Shown in pieces: positions 1-12,759 of a stretch of DNA of 64,000 nt (its first letter is position 1; each line of letters begins with the position of its first letter). The DNA is from Xanthostigma xanthostigma (Eukaryota; Arthropoda; Insecta; Raphidioptera; Raphidiidae): NCBI GenBank assembly GCA_963575645.1, contig OY754468.1, positions 24,204,465-24,268,464 of the forward strand, read 5' to 3'. A program made the translations under genes and the position numbers. Below the pieces are notes generated by a model. The model saw only the letters and a program-made list of their open reading frames with translations. It ran no database searches and was not told the origin of the DNA.

Positions 1-1188
1 AAATATTAACTTGCGCGATCGCGAAGCCGGGGACAAGACCATTTGGGCTAGAACAAAAACGAAGACTCTCCCGCACCTTCTGTAAACGCGAGAGCCAGTA
101 ACCGGCTCCACGCACTACCGACTCAAAAAAGCGAAAAACGGAAAGAATTTATTAGTATACTAGTATATAATAATATAAAAAACTCGATATGATCTCCTTA
201 TGAAGGTTCGCAAAATTCCTTTGGGGCTGTCGCCACTAGTCTTAAGATCACTTATTTTTAATCAGCTATATAGAAATACTTGTTGAAATTTAAATTTAAT
301 TTGCTGGCGCAGCTAGTCATTTGTAAAATGGATGCCTATTTAATTTATAAATGAAACTCGAATCTTTCTCTTTAATGTTAGTCCACACTAAATTTTGAAA
401 AATTGTATTAGCCCTGGTTATAAACAAACGTACAAGAACTACTTTTTATGTATAAAAATATTTGCGGGTCATTTCATTAATCGTAGTCCAGTTCCAAGGA
501 CGCCATAAGTGCTAATGATTTGAGCTGTCGAATGTCTATAATCTATTCAGTCTCTCTCTCTCTTTTTCATTTCAGTCTGTTGTGCGTACTTAAGGTCAAA
601 GTCCCAACGACGTCTAAAACAAAAAAACGTTAAAATTGCACAGCAATAAAACAAAAGCAACACAGTAAGAAAAGAAGCGTCATGTTGGCCAGGGTGACAC
701 TTTTTCAAAAATATCGAATTTTATACAGAATTCAAACAATAATAAGGGAGAAAAAAATAATGACCCAACCATATCATTAGAAATGAGTGCATCTTTTTGC
801 CATAAGTCATACCATTGAACTTTGTGTGTGAATTCGCCGCCCTCTCTACACCGTGATGGGTCCTACGATGACGTCCCCATCACCTTACCAATATCCGATA
901 ATAACAAGAAAAAAAATAAAACTAATATTTAATTCAATTTATTAAAGTAAAATAATGTTTCGTAACACTTTCAATCGCATGAGTCGAACTTGTCCTACCG
1001 TGCGTACAGAATTTGCACTTCAAAAAGCAAATAAGTACCTACTGTGTATTTAAATAGCGATGAAGAATTAAAAAAAATATTTCACAGTTTTTATTAAACT
1101 TCTAATTACGTTACGCAAGAACTTTAAGCGCAATGACCTAAAATATATTAGGTAATAGTAATTTCTGGTAGAGAATGATTGATATATT
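1..1188. other. Intergenic, no gene recognised
   Basis: AT-rich sequence with no convincing coding frame on either strand. Two short GC-richer patches stand out (about 1-120 and 830-890), and there is a short CT-rich run near 551-570. I could not tie either patch to an exon. Confidence 0.5.
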
Positions 1189-1190
1189 TA

Positions 1191-1926
1191 TACAGGGTGA
1201 GGCACATAAACTGCGTTACAGAGCAATAGCACTCAAACTATTGATTATATCCAAAAATGTTTCAGACAAAAGTTTTAGTGTTCGAGAAGGTCGTCATACT
1301 GAACCACCCTATTTTTTTATCGGTGGAGACGCTTAAGCTACGTCAAGGTCAACTTCACTTTTTTAAACGAAACCATGTATTTTTTTTCGATGACATTATT
1401 AGCGGTTTTAAGACGAATTCAGCAACCTACAATATAAGGTCATTCAAATTATTTTATTTTTATTTATTTAAAAAAAAATTCAAAATTTTTATTTTTAGAA
1501 TATTCTGTTCAATATTCAGAATATTCAAAATAGTCACGTATGTACCGAAATTACACCACAAATGTCATCATTTCGAGCATCTTCCGTAGGTAGACCCAAG
1601 CAAAGGTTAGTGGATCCTTTAAAAGTGAATATTCCGATATGTTTAGATTTTTCGACTACGATTTTGCGTGATTAGAATGACCTCGTGTTGTAGGTTGCTG
1701 AATTCCTCTTAAAATCACTAATAATGTCATCGAAAAAAAATACATGGTTTCGTAAAAAAAGTGAAGTTGACCTTGACGTAGCTTCAGCGCCTCCACCGAT
1801 AAAAAAATAGGGTGATCCAGTATGACGGCCTTCTCGAACACTAAAACTTTTGTCTGAAACATGTTTGGATATGATCAATAGTTTGAGTGCTATTGCTCTG
1901 TAACACTTTATGTGCCTCACCCTGTA
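1191..1926. mobile_element. Foldback MITE with ~255-bp terminal inverted repeats
   Basis: The left arm (about 1191-1445) is repeated in reverse complement at about 1672-1926. The ends are TACAGGGTGAGGCACATAAA and its complement. The element is flanked on both sides by TA (1189-1190 and 1927-1928), as expected of a Tc1/mariner-type target duplication. The two arms differ at scattered positions, so it is not brand new. The 226-bp loop is AT-rich and holds no transposase. The frames on both strands at 1257-1589 and 1656-1950 are mirror images of each other and are not genes. Confidence 0.8.
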
Positions 1927-1928
1927 TA

Positions 1929-2616
1929 AACTAATAATATTTAAATACATAATTAAGTAGATGAAATAAAAATTATGCTATTTCAACTTGAAAAATAAAA
2001 TATATGAAAATAGTAATGTATTATTTTAGCTTTTAAAAAAAACGACAAAAAAGGCGTTAGCAATATTAAACCCCAAATGTTAATATAGTAATTAAGCATT
2101 AAATGATGAATTTTTTTATAACCAGTATCTTTTCAGATTCATTCTCTAAAATTTTAAATGTTTTATTCATCGTCCAATTTTTTAATAAAACAATATAAAT
2201 ATTTATTTTAGTGCCATAGAATTTATCTAATTAGCAAAGAATTTATTAATAACAATTTACATAAAGATTAAACATTATTTTGTGAGAAATTTAACGATAG
2301 TTTACTGCCCAAACTTATGAATGGCCTTTTTTTTAACTATATTTAAAAATATTTCGTTAAAATGTATTTTGATACGATTGCTGTCAAATTATTTCAAATG
2401 TCGGTATCATCGCCATTTTATTGTTATCACTACGACTAGGGCTACCAGAATGGGAAAATTAATTTCTGGTTGAAATTCCTGATTCCACAACCCGAACTTT
2501 TTCTCTTTTATCTATCGTACGACTGCAGTTTAGCACTAGTTTTCTTTTAAATTTATAAAATTTTAAACCAAAAATCCCAAGAATATTCCTAAATAAGGAT
2601 TGATATTTATTATTTA
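1929..2616. other. Intergenic, no feature seen
   Basis: AT-rich spacer between two MITEs. No supportable coding frame or structured repeat was seen. Confidence 0.5.
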
Positions 2617-3063
2617 AAGGCCGCTGCACACGAGGCTGGATTCAACGCTAGATTTGGCTGCTAGGTTTCAAGCGTGCTATGACGCTGACTTTCGTGATGG
2701 CTTATATGTGTTCGCTTTACACGATGGGTGTATTGAAGCTTGCTTTGTAGATGAGTTTGGTGCGCGCGCAGTGATAGTTCGAATGGTAACAGAAATGAAC
2801 GTTTATTGTCTCTGAACAGAGCACCCACTATGACGCCACTATGTCGCCCACGGGACACTATACTGTTTCCCGATTGGTTCTTGCTCAAAACAAGCAGACA
2901 AACAAGCACGAAAAATAGCCCCGGTTTTATTTTTGAAATCCATCTTGTGATCACGCACGCGTATCTGCAGTGATGTCATTTTAATCCTCGTATCCAGCGC
3001 GCCAACCAGCACAAGTCCCAGCAGTGATTGTAGCGCAAAACCAGCCTTGTGTGCAGCGATTCT
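2617..3063. mobile_element. GGCCGCTGCACACG MITE, copy A
   Basis: Starts AAGGCCGCTGCACACGAGGC and ends with a decayed complement (CAGCCTTGTGTGCAGCGATT). The interior matches copies at 5863, 20173, 27227 and 28693. Shared internal landmarks are a GTGCGCGCGCAGTGA block and a CCCGATTGGTTCTTGCTC block. About 447 bp, no transposase. The 3' end is the most degraded of the five copies. Open frames inside it are by-products of repeat conservation. Confidence 0.8.
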
Positions 3064-4061
3064 GAATCGTTTCATACATAAAAATGATGAAATACAAAAA
3101 AGAAATGTTTTTCAATAATTTTGTTGGTTTCGTGAAAGAACCAGCCTTTTTGTATTGGCTAAGCTTTTGATCTGAAGGATAAAATTCACAAAAAAGTGTT
3201 TTAATTAGTTTCTCACATCCGTTTCTATGACCTCCTTTAATGTTTAAAAATATATTAGTAATTGTTAATAATTATCATAATATAAAGTGTGAATTTTATA
3301 ACGAAAATTGTGGGATTTGAGACAAGGAACGTTTATTGCTCTATAGTATTTTGTTAAAGTCAATGTCATTACTAAATCATGTTAATATTTATTTTATTAC
3401 CTACTGTGCAATAATATTATTACTTGAGTAATTTCCTTATTCAGAATGCCTTTAATTATTATTTTTATTACAAAATTATAATTATAAGACCATAATATTG
3501 AAGATGATTTAATTAGGTGTTTCAGGGCCTTATTTTTCTTTTTCATGAGCCAAGGCTGTTATTGATATTAAAGTCTTCAGTATAAAGTAGTGTTGATCCA
3601 ATAGAATGTTACTAGCGAAACATTGGTAAAGCTTATTTACTTATGATTCTCAACCAAAAACCTTCCTTCATTGATATTAAAATTTAGTAGTATTTAGTAG
3701 CTCTCACTACTGTGAAGGTTCATATCTGCGTTAACTAATATAATTGGCTCTCGCATGATGTGAAAAAAACCTGTTACAAATGCTATAAATATTAGAATGA
3801 TTGTCTGTTAGTTGTGTCACTGTGGTGTAATGTAACTCAGTCCGCCGCGAGACATTGTTTGAAAAATTAAAATTTTTCTAATGTTGATAGCGTTTGTAAC
3901 AATGAGTGTTCTTAACAATTGTAGCAAACAGTAGCTACTCTGTATTATAGTAATTACGAACTATACTGTAAAAGAACTCATCAATTAAAATTTTCAATAA
4001 TTGATTTTACTTTAGCTATTGTATAAACACTTCATAAAAGGTACACTTCAAAGGTCTTATA
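3064..4061. other. Intergenic, no feature seen
   Basis: AT-rich, low complexity. No coding frame, RNA or clear repeat could be supported. Confidence 0.45.
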
Positions 4062-4846
4062 GGCCCCACTCACGATCACACTTCATGCCACAGTTCAGTG
4101 TTCAAACTTATAGTTCAGTGAAGCATGATAATGGGTGGGACAAATAAATACTGAAACCAACACTGAAGTCAAGCATGAACTCATCAAATGCATCTTGATT
4201 TTTGAACGACTTCAGTGTTCAGTGTTCAAGTAAACTGCTGTGTGTGTGAGTTTTTTTCAGTTCAGTTTTTGGAGTTCTGTGTTTTGTACAACCAGAAGCC
4301 AAAAATCTCAATGTTGCTGCAAGTCTTTCTTGTGTAGAAATAGATTTTCGCATATTTGTATCCTGGTTCTTAATAAATGGGGTAGCTAATTCCAGTAAAT
4401 AATAATGTAAGTTAATTTATCCATTCGTAAATAATTATTCCAATCAAGCGGCTCAAGATGTAATTCATTAATCAAATAAACATGACTTCTTGAATCACGC
4501 ATTTCTAACCAATTTTTCACCCATATTCTTCTTTTTTTTCTTATTTCTCTGTTTTAAATACAATCCCACAGCTATGAACAGCCAATCCTCACCATTTAAA
4601 TAACTCATTTAGTTCTTATTAGTTATCTACTCGTATAGTATAATATTATAGTATGTATATAATATATATTTTATATATCTATACTCGACGAGTGTATGCC
4701 AACAACTGAACCAAACTGAACACAAAAAATTTTAAAAACTGAGCAGTTTGCATGAACTGTGTGTGGTGCCAGTCAGTCTTTCGATTAATCCGTCCAACTT
4801 CACTGAACACTGAACTGTGGCATGAAGTTTGATCGTGAGTGGGGCC
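4062..4846. mobile_element. TA-flanked MITE with ~42-bp TIRs
   Basis: GGCCCCACTCACGATCA at the left end is matched in reverse at the right end, and the match continues through CTTCATGCCACAGTTCAGTG with one mismatch. TA lies immediately outside both ends. The left half carries many scattered TTCAGTG/CACTGAA subterminal motifs, typical of transposase-binding repeats. No transposase frame; 785 bp, non-autonomous. Confidence 0.75.
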
Positions 4847-5862
4847 TATTATAGTTCACCATTTCCTTGAAGAGGTTTTTTTGATCCATTCCTTATAAAA
4901 TATGGCTATATTTTACATGCATATATACTGGCATGTATCGTGGCTCATTAGAGACAAGAATGGTGAAGTTAAACAAAACCAAACTCGCTGTATCAATTCC
5001 ATAGGATATCACTTGTCAAGGTTAGTTGTTTACAGAGGCTGCCTCGTTTCGTTGGATAATAGTGAGGGGATGACGTCATCCGGAGGGCCTATCAATTGCT
5101 TGCGTGACAACGGCTGTTGTTTATATACCCCACCCCCTATTAATAATAATTAAATTTATTTGATATGTTCATGTACTTTAATTGCTTCATACTACTAAAT
5201 ACCGAAGCACTATACCTATGTCTTATTTTTATCTAGTACATTTTCTCTGTATAATACAAAATGTTATCTTTTATAATATTTTCTGAAGTTGATGTGAGAT
5301 TTTTATTGACCCTCTTTCCCTTTAAATGAGATTTGGTGAGATTTTGCCGGATCCCTTCCCGCCTATTTTGAGCTTACGTAATTAATAAACGTCTTCATAA
5401 GCACAGGACTGTCTTTAACCTATTGGAGGTCCTGGGCACATTCGGATAATAGGGCCCCATATGACCTTGACAGAGCACTATTTTGTTAGAATAGACAAAG
5501 AAAGTAGATAAATAAGGTTTTAGATATTAATTTATATCTTTAAAGTCACATTAAATGAATAGATAATCGTGAAAAATAATAATAATTTAGAGTGATGATG
5601 ATCCTGTTTAAATGTTGTAAGATTAAAGGATGAATCCTGGTGACATATAGGATCGATGAACTAAGCAAATAGTGTAGGTTTATTTATTGCATTTTATTAT
5701 ATTATATATAAAATGTCAGACAATAAAATGCAATAAATAAACCTTCAGTGTTCATCGATCCTATGCCACCAGGATTCATCCTTGAATAGATAATATTATA
5801 TAATCCACAAAAGTTACAGGTAAATGCTTAAAAATTCATGTTGATTGAAGAGGTACTCTTTA
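4847..5862. other. Intergenic with decayed repeats
   Basis: Includes a short GC-richer block (5020-5140) and a degraded hAT-like patch around 5403-5470 (CAGGACTGTCTTTAACC and GGGGCCCC-like words) with no partner end. The 83-codon frame at 4902-5153 has no recognisable domain. The hairpin at 5626-5783 is listed separately. Confidence 0.4.
5626..5783. repeat. Palindromic hairpin element
   Basis: Left arm begins AAGGATGAATCCTGG and the right arm ends CCAGGATTCATCCTT. The arms (about 65 bp each) pair through a central AT-rich stretch containing ATTTATTGCATTTTATT and its complement. No coding content. Confidence 0.7.
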
Positions 5863-6283
5863 AAGGCCGCTGCACACGAGGCTAGAAACGCTGCTAGATT
5901 CCTTGCTAGATTCGCCTACTAGTTTTCTAGCGCTGTTTTGTGAATAAATCTGGTGTGCGCGCAGTGACATTTCCAATATAAACGCAGAGCAAAACGTGTA
6001 TATTGTCTGACTCTGAGCAGAATAACGCCATGTTGGTTTGTGCAAACGTTTGTTCAAGTCGCCCACGTGACAAGATACTGCTTCCCGATTGGTTCTTGCT
6101 CATATCTAGCAGCGGGCCTAGCAAGGAAAATAGCCCCTTTTCTAATTTTAAAACCTATCTTGTGAGCTGGCGAGCCCTCAGTGACGTCATTTCCAGCTTC
6201 GTACCCAGCCTACCGGCCAGCAGGACTCCAAACAGTGTTTCTAGCTGCTTAGCAGCGTTTCTAGCCTCGTGTGCAGCGGCCTT
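5863..6283. mobile_element. GGCCGCTGCACACG MITE, copy B
   Basis: Both ends are preserved: AAGGCCGCTGCACACGAGGC at the left, and its complement ending GTGCAGCGGCCTT at the right. TA is directly outside each end, although a TTA-type duplication cannot be excluded because the ends themselves run into A and T. Internal GCTAG motifs recur near both ends. The 112-codon frame at 6003-6341 is the repeat itself; the same peptide appears in copy C. Confidence 0.85.
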
Positions 6284-7387
6284 TAGATTTGAAATGGGCA
6301 GAATCGTTAATCACTTTGACAAACTGGTTAATCTCTCTTGAAACATTGTACTTAAATAGTATTTTTATATATTTAAAGTACCTAAACATGCTGAAATCGG
6401 AAAGCCTGCTTTTCGGGCGAAAGTAGAGTAGCTTCGCGCATGCAAAAGCTAATAAGCAAGTAGGTAATGTAGTCAGTCATTATCATTTGATTTTTTCGAA
6501 ATAAATATGTTTTTCGATAATAAATATCGGTTATTGTTTAGTGATCTAGCCGGAACTAGGGGCTCCCTATCGATCGAGGGGCCCTGCGTGCGTGCCCAGA
6601 GTGCCCAGTGGAAAGAGGGGCCTGCATAAACACCTGCATAATACTCTTGCTGTTCTTCCAATGTCGGTCTAAATCGGATCGGGAGAAATACGGATCTAAT
6701 ATAGGAGACTTGTAACAGACGATGCGCTTTCAAGGCTGACTTACAGAGCGTTGCTTTAATAGCAGGATACTGTGATTAATATAAATATATTTACGTTTAA
6801 ATTTCATCGTTGAAAAATGAAGGTGAAACTCGATTCAATCGTTACACTGCATAAAATGATTCTGTAAAATGCGAACTTTTCACGTCGCGCGTTAATCTAT
6901 AACATTCAACTGTTACTTTCCTTTTTGTGCGTACAAAAAAATAAATACATAAATAATTGCATTCATTGTTAAACAGTTCTAACGAAATGCTGTTCAATAA
7001 ATAGACTCGTGTTATAAAGTTAATTGTTATATTGATAATTACATGGGAACATAATATGAAATTGTTGTTACAACTTTCATGTAAAATACATATTGTTATT
7101 ATATTTATTAATTGTGCCGCCAAGATTAATGAATATTGCCTTCTTATTTCGCTGTCTAATAACTATTGCTCGGTAACAATGAATGCGATAAACGACGAAA
7201 AATAAAAGTAATAATAAGCCATATTAAATAACCCCATAGTTACGGTTGGCAATTTCGACATCCGCTGGCAAGTTTTAGACTAAATACGGTAGGTAGCTAC
7301 TTAAAAATTTTTGATATCAATTACCGAGTCATTTTATTAATTCTAAAATAACACGCTTTTTTCCCCGTAGGTGGATATAGTATACAC
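6284..7387. other. Intergenic, no gene recognised
   Basis: A GC-rich patch at about 6545-6625 has hAT-like words (CTAGGGGCTCCC, GGGGCCC) but no paired end. Nothing else could be supported. Confidence 0.4.
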
Positions 7388-7872
7388 TAGAGATGCCGCG
7401 AATAGTTGTTATAGAGAATATAGTCGAATAACTCACCGTTATTATTCGACATAAAAAAGGAATATAAAAAATAATTTATTTGTTATCAAATAATAATATC
7501 ATGCTTGAAGTAGTCTTGAACTTACCAATCATTTATTTCTTACTGTAATCTAAAATTTTTCTTAGGTTATGAGAAAAGAAAACAATGAAGTTAAAGAAAT
7601 CAGTCTCATATTATACTGATTTTACATTTTTAAATGCTGGCAACCCTTTTTTTGTAACTATTTTACGGAGAATAGGTCCCTGGTGACTGATTTTTGGCTA
7701 ACTTTATATATTAATGATAATGATTAATACTAAGAGTGTTGTTTCGTAAGAAAAATTTAAGTTTGATTATTGATAATACTATAGCTATTATTCGGTATTC
7801 GACGAATAACAAAAAAAAAAATGTCGAGTAATGCCGAATACCGAATAATAGCGAGTATTCGCGGCATCTCTG
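7388..7872. mobile_element. hAT-type MITE, 8-bp target duplication
   Basis: The ends are TAGAGATGCCGCGAATA and the matching inverted TATTCGCGGCATCTCTG. The flanking octamers GTATACAC (7380-7387) and GTATCCAC (7873-7880) agree at 7 of 8 positions, which is the hAT signature. The interior carries further ATTCGAC/GAATAAC inverted words. No transposase; the 72-codon minus frame here is not a gene. Confidence 0.8.
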
Positions 7873-7880
7873 GTATCCAC

Positions 7881-9062
7881 TGTTTACCAAATTGTGTTTG
7901 ACCTATTTTTTCATTACAGATTGTGTGATCTTTTTCTACTGTCATTCGGTCTACGATAATTTGTTTTTTAATCACTTTTTAAACAAGCCCAAAGGTGTAG
8001 AAACTTAAAAATAAGAATGTACCATTATAGGTACCTACATTTTTTTCATCGTTTGAAAAGTTGATTAGATCTGGTGTGATTTGAATTCTAAATCACATAT
8101 CACATTTAAAATTAAAATAATTACAGTAGCTATTGACACAATAGGAATTATAGCATAGATAAAAAACCAAATTGGAAGATGATATTATGTGATAGATTTA
8201 ATTATTTTAACAAAAAAAATGTTTAATTTAGACACTTGAATTTTGATACTAAGTTGCTGAAGAAGTCATAATATATGACGAAACGTCCAGTTTATTAAAT
8301 TTTAATTCATTTTACTGATAATTCCAGCTTCCTACAATTTTATTATATTTAAGAAGTAACTTTAAGGCGATTAGCTACTAAAGTCCAGGAGCTTAGCACT
8401 AAGTCATAATTTCAAATAATAATTACTTTTAATGTAAATTAAAAATTCAATTAATACTTGACCAGTCACGGGATCTCTTGTGACATATCAACTACAAGTT
8501 ATTAAATAGTTACACCCAAAAATACGTTCTTTTTCTATTGCACATACCGCTAAACTAGCGGTATGTGCTTTATTATCGCTTTGTGCGTCAGAGCTGACTT
8601 TCGTTCATATAAGAAGTTATATCTAAGTTAATTTCACACGAAATCCATTCAAATTGAAGCTTTTTGAAAAGAGGAGATTCTAATCTATAAAACAGAACCA
8701 TTTTTAAATCAATTCGAGTTCATAAATACTATTAAAATTGTAATTGAAAATCACAAACAGCAGTTGTCGGTTGGTCTGTACGTATGTACGTATGTACGTA
8801 CGTCACGACTCTACAGATCGCAATTTTGGTCGGATTGCCTTGGGTTATATTTTATTCACTTTGTTTACTATCAGACCAGAACCCTATTTAAATTCACTAA
8901 AATGTGTTCAGTAGTTTAATTTTTATAAACAGTTTTATTTTATTATTTTTGACAGCTAAGTAGTTTTAAAAAACAATATAATAATTGCTGTGTAAATATA
9001 ATGTAATCCATAAAACAAGTGCTACACTTCTATACCGTGATAACACCACTACAAGTATTAGG
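7881..9062. other. Intergenic with small motifs
   Basis: Besides the hammerhead motif (8250-8294), it contains a short perfect stem at 8541-8569 (GCACATACCGCT / AGCGGTATGTGC) and a GTAC-rich tetranucleotide run at about 8778-8802. No coding frame was seen. Confidence 0.5.
8250..8294 (+). ncRNA. Hammerhead ribozyme motif, type I, Penelope-like
   Basis: Core CTGAAGA at 8257-8263 fits CUGANGA. Stem II is GTCAT/ATGAC (8265-8269 with 8275-8279) with a 5-nt loop, then GAAA at 8280-8283. The cleavage triplet GTC is at 8285-8287. Stem I is 7 bp (8250-8256 with 8288-8294), including two G-U wobbles. Stem III is minimal (ACGT, no loop), as described for hammerheads of Penelope-like retroelements. Similar cores occur in Penelope-like termini elsewhere in this window. 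No RT sequence lies next to it, so it is probably an orphan terminus. Activity is inferred from fold only. Confidence 0.7.
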
Positions 9063-9128
9063 CCGCCGTGGCGTAATGGTTATGCCGTTGGATCCCCAAG
9101 GGCAAGGTCCTGGGTTCGATTCCTTACG
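9063..9128 (+). mobile_element. tRNA-like SINE head or tRNA pseudogene
   Basis: It has an A-box-like TGGCGTAATGGTTA and a B box GGGTTCGATTC at the spacing of a Pol III promoter, followed by a T-rich tract. The presumed acceptor ends do not pair, so it is not a functional tRNA. The body downstream is only T/A-rich. Confidence 0.55.
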
Positions 9129-9898
9129 AAATAATTGATTTTTTTTTCTTTTTCTTTTGTTTTATTTTATTCCACTTGATATTAATTATATATTATATTA
9201 TGTATAGTTCTTAATTTTTTTTATTTTTGCAAACTTAAAAAAAATATTTTTTCAATTTTTAATTATTTATTTCTTTAAATTTTTAAATCTTTTTAAATTT
9301 ATAAAAAATATTTTTTAATTGTTATTTTTTTATCATACAATGGAAAACTAGCGGGATGTGCACTTTTGGTCTTGCCAACTATTCTTTTATATTATCTACT
9401 AACCACACTTTTAAAAGGTTGACAAGCACTGCTTTAAATGATTAAATGAAATTATATAGCATTTTTTTCTGTTCTAACAACTCTGATAGTGTTAAACAGT
9501 GCACTGATTCAGACGCGGTCCATTTGAATCAGAATGTTGTCTAAAGTTAGGACAAACAAAATCACGGTCACAAAATCGATTTGTCATGGGAAATGAATTC
9601 TTTTCATTTCATTACTTCGCCTGTTAATAGTTAGGTTTGTTTATCAAATGATCGTTTATATCCCCATTGCTGTTTTATAAGTATACAGGTAGCTTTTCAT
9701 ACTGTGGAATGTGGATAATATATAACATATAAATGGAAATTTCAATGCTCGACGTAGAGACGAACTTTATTTTTACCGTCAGCGAATGGCTTCAGAAGCA
9801 AAACCTCATGTGCCAGCACAAATTACAAAAATTACAATTTTTATAGTTCAGATAAACTTTCTATTTATTGATATTATATATAGAAATACAGTTCATTT
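9129..9898. other. Intergenic, T-rich
   Basis: Long T/A tracts at 9130-9340, then unremarkable AT-rich sequence. No gene recognised. Confidence 0.45.
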
Positions 9899-10476
9899 CA
9901 GTGACGTAGCTACGCACCAAGGGCCCCGGTGCAAATTATCTAAACTGGTTAAGTTCCATCAAATAAAAAATAGGTATAAATATTTTATAATAGAGTAAAA
10001 AAAATTTGATTTGCAACGGCCGGTTTCGAGACAGCGTAACGGCACATTGCCGATCACGCGGAGCCCTATTTTCAACGTTAAATGAAAAATATTACTAATA
10101 TAGAGATGAATTTCCGGGAGTCGACATTTTTTCGGAAATTTCCTCCTCTTTAAGAATATTTTTTTTTATTTCTCTAGCATTATTATTTTTCGAACTACTT
10201 GCATAAAAATAGACCTCTTTTTTTGGAATTTTTTAATTGTTAACAACTTTTACAATAATTGTTTATGTGCGGGTTTGAAATTTTTGCACATTTTTCTAGA
10301 GCTATCAGACGTATTTTAACTTGCGGTAGCAACAATTAGTTTGTGAACAAGGCTATCGGAACCAAAGAATCAAAAGTCCAAAAATTCTGTATTCGATTAG
10401 AATTATCAAATAACTTTTTCGAAAGTCGTTCAGGGGGCCGAGGGCCTCCCTGAGCCCAACGATAGCTACTTCACTG
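9899..10476. mobile_element. hAT-like element, decayed
   Basis: Left end CAGTGACGTAGCTACG, right end TAGCTACTTCACTG: 13 of 14 terminal positions pair. The subterminal GGGCCCCGGTGC and GGGGGCCGAGGGCCTCC blocks are typical of insect CAGTGGCGTA hAT MITEs. The flanking octamers (GTTCATTT and GTTGTAGA) share only the first three bases, so the target duplication is not preserved or I have misplaced an end. Confidence 0.6.
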
Positions 10477-10657
10477 GTTGTAGATTCTAGATTACAGATG
10501 CTCGACAACTAAGGTCTTTAGCGTATCAAATTGTAATGAGACCTATGTCTGTATTCTGTAATTTCGTTTTCTGCGGATGTTTTAGATACCTACATGGCAA
10601 AGCTTGGTTCAGGAACTTTTGTGTCTATCTGTTCGTCAGTGTATACCACACGAGAAA
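10477..10657. other. Short intergenic spacer
   Basis: No feature seen. The 150-codon frame starting at 10536 runs into the SINE and is not a gene. Confidence 0.5.
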
Positions 10658-11106
10658 CCGAGCGAGGTGGCGTAGCGGTGAGAGTACTAGATTCGCATTC
10701 GGGAGGTACCGGGTTCGAATCCCGGCGAGGGCAGATGTGGCTGGGAGTTTTTCCCACTGCCTCTCGCCGAGAAACGGTAATTCCTGTAGCGGCCAACTTG
10801 TTGATGTTTTCCATGGTTTCCCTCAACAATTCCAGATAAATATCGAGTTGGTTCCTTATTCAAGGCCATGGCCGATTACCTGTCAAAGTCCTATGCTCAA
10901 AATTTACCTACCTTCTAATTTCCTAAAAAATTCCTTAATTCGCCCATTGCTTTTAATTAAGTTGAAGTTTAAAATTTGTAGAAAATAAGGGGAAGTGTAG
11001 TATAGAAAAAAGTGGTAGAAAAAAATAGTAATGGTGCGAATGGCGTCTGTTATGACATAAAGTCGAGAAACGGACGTTTAACGCATTATAATAACAATTA
11101 TTATTA
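10658..11106 (+). mobile_element. tRNA-derived SINE, copy 1
   Basis: The head shows a Pol III A box (GTGGCGTAGCGGTGAGAG) and a perfect B box (GGTTCGAATCC). The unique body contains CTCTCGCCGAGAAACGG, then ATTCAAGGCCATGGCCGATT, then AATGGCGTCTGTTATGACAT. The tail is ATAATAACAATTATTATTA. A second copy with the same layout lies inverted at 44755-45186. At about 450 bp it is longer than most SINEs, and its 3' half may come from a partner LINE. Confidence 0.85.
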
Positions 11107-11257
11107 AAATCTACAGTCCACTTATTTAAATATCGAATTCCCATTAATTTGGAGACGACGAAATCGTTCATTGAATCCGGCTCGAAGGACCAATGAACGA
11201 TTTCGTCGTCTCCAAATTAATGAGAATTCGATATTTGAATAAGTGGACTGTAGATTT
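11107..11257. repeat. Near-perfect hairpin immediately after the SINE
   Basis: Arms 11107-11175 and 11190-11257 (AAAATCTACAGTCCACTTAT... and complement) enclose a short loop with AATCCGGCTCGAAGGACC. One indel and a few substitutions separate the arms. A transcript would form a ~68-bp stem. No coding content. Confidence 0.8.
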
Positions 11258-12759
11258 TTTATTTTGATTTAATATAGGACAAGATAATAGTTAATATAAA
11301 ATGATTAATATGAATATGAATAATATATAAAGTAATGATAAAATAATGAACACTGAACAATTAACACGTCCTTTATCCACAATGTCACCACACACTGTGT
11401 TCCCGTACGAGTCGCTGTCCAGGCGCCAAGCCACCACACGAGAACGATTTTTATGAAACTTGGTATACTACCTACTACTATTCTAACCAAAAAAATATAA
11501 TCTAGTTCTTCTCCCACTTTGCACAATTTCATTTAATTGAAAATTCAATTGTCATCGGATTAGAAACTTGGAAAATGGCAGCTTGTAATAGGGGAGTCAT
11601 AAAAACGCGATCTAAGCAATGACCATATCATTCACATTTTTTGTGTGTCAATTTTCATTATTAACGGCGATTGTAGCAATACTTATGCTTAGATTTCAAA
11701 TAATTTTTCACGAATTGGTTAGACATAAATATAAGTATACGTGCAGCCTACAATTCTACATAATTTGTACGTAAAAGTCAATTAGTTTTTGTTTGTTTCG
11801 CGGTTAAGCAGAGTTCATTGCCTTTAGATAATAGGTTGGGTGTACCTAATTGACACAGTAACTTAATAAAACGAACCTTCGGAATTTTACAAGTGCCCGG
11901 TCTTTTCGGTTTCACTGCATGTGTATCAGTGTTATATACGCCTCGGGCCTGATTCAAAATACTAACTTGGTGAGTTTTATAGTAAGTGTGCATCAACTAT
12001 GGTAAGATTGTTTTATTAGAACACCGTAGTAAAGTGATAAACATATAGGTACTTGCTTAATAAAGTCTAAATTAAAGTTAAAAAATTCCAGCCAATTGGG
12101 CGACGGGACCATTCCAACTTCAAAAATGTTGACAGTTGATTATAATAAAGAAAATAAAATTTCTGATATCGTGTGAGGTGACACGGCTAATGGCTAGTAT
12201 TCAATATGATATTTGCTATTTGTTGCTATGGTTACCTACAGAATATGTTCCACGCTATGTAAAAATTAATCAAAGCATGCCGAGCTAGTTTATTTCTGAC
12301 AGAATCATAAAATAAAAGTGCGGCTGATTTTCCCCAAAAACAATAGGGCTCTTCGTGTTTGCATACTAAACGTCCTCCAAAAATTTGGTTTCAATCCGCT
12401 CATCCGTTTGACCTGTATCGTGTTCACAGACAAACAGACGCACAGAGTTTTCCAAAAATATGTTTTTTGGATTCGAGGGACCTCAAAACGGAAAGATATA
12501 GTAAATTTTTGAAAAGTGATTTTTGACCTAAACTAATACCATTCCCTAGCTGTGGGTTGGAATGGTAAAAAAATAGTGTATAATATTATATTCGCAATCA
12601 CAGTATGTGTTTTATTTCATATATTTGTTTGGGTTTATTTTTTGAAAACTTTTTGCCAAAATTTAAAAAAGATTAGAATCAAATTTTGTTGATTTTTATT
12701 GAATTTTCTTTTATAAGCAGCTGACAAATGATGAGCGCTGCAACATATTCTATATGTAT
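11258..12759. other. Intergenic with weak repeat traces
   Basis: ACCATTCCAAC at about 12109 and its inverse near 12556 may be the ends of a decayed element. The stretch 12330-12450 (CGCTCATCCGTTTGACC, then CAGACAAACAGACGCAC) resembles the 3' end of an RTE-type LINE. No gene was recognised. Confidence 0.4.

Noticed and set aside
6003..6341. 112-codon plus frame as a gene
   Set aside because: It lies inside MITE copy B; the same peptide fragments recur in copies C and D because the DNA repeat is conserved.
9063..9128. Functional tRNA gene
   Set aside because: A and B boxes are present, but the acceptor and anticodon stems do not pair; also no convincing tRNA at 21608 or 54295.
10536..10988. 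150-codon plus frame as a gene
   Set aside because: It spans the tRNA-derived SINE; the related SINE copy at 44755 does not keep the frame.
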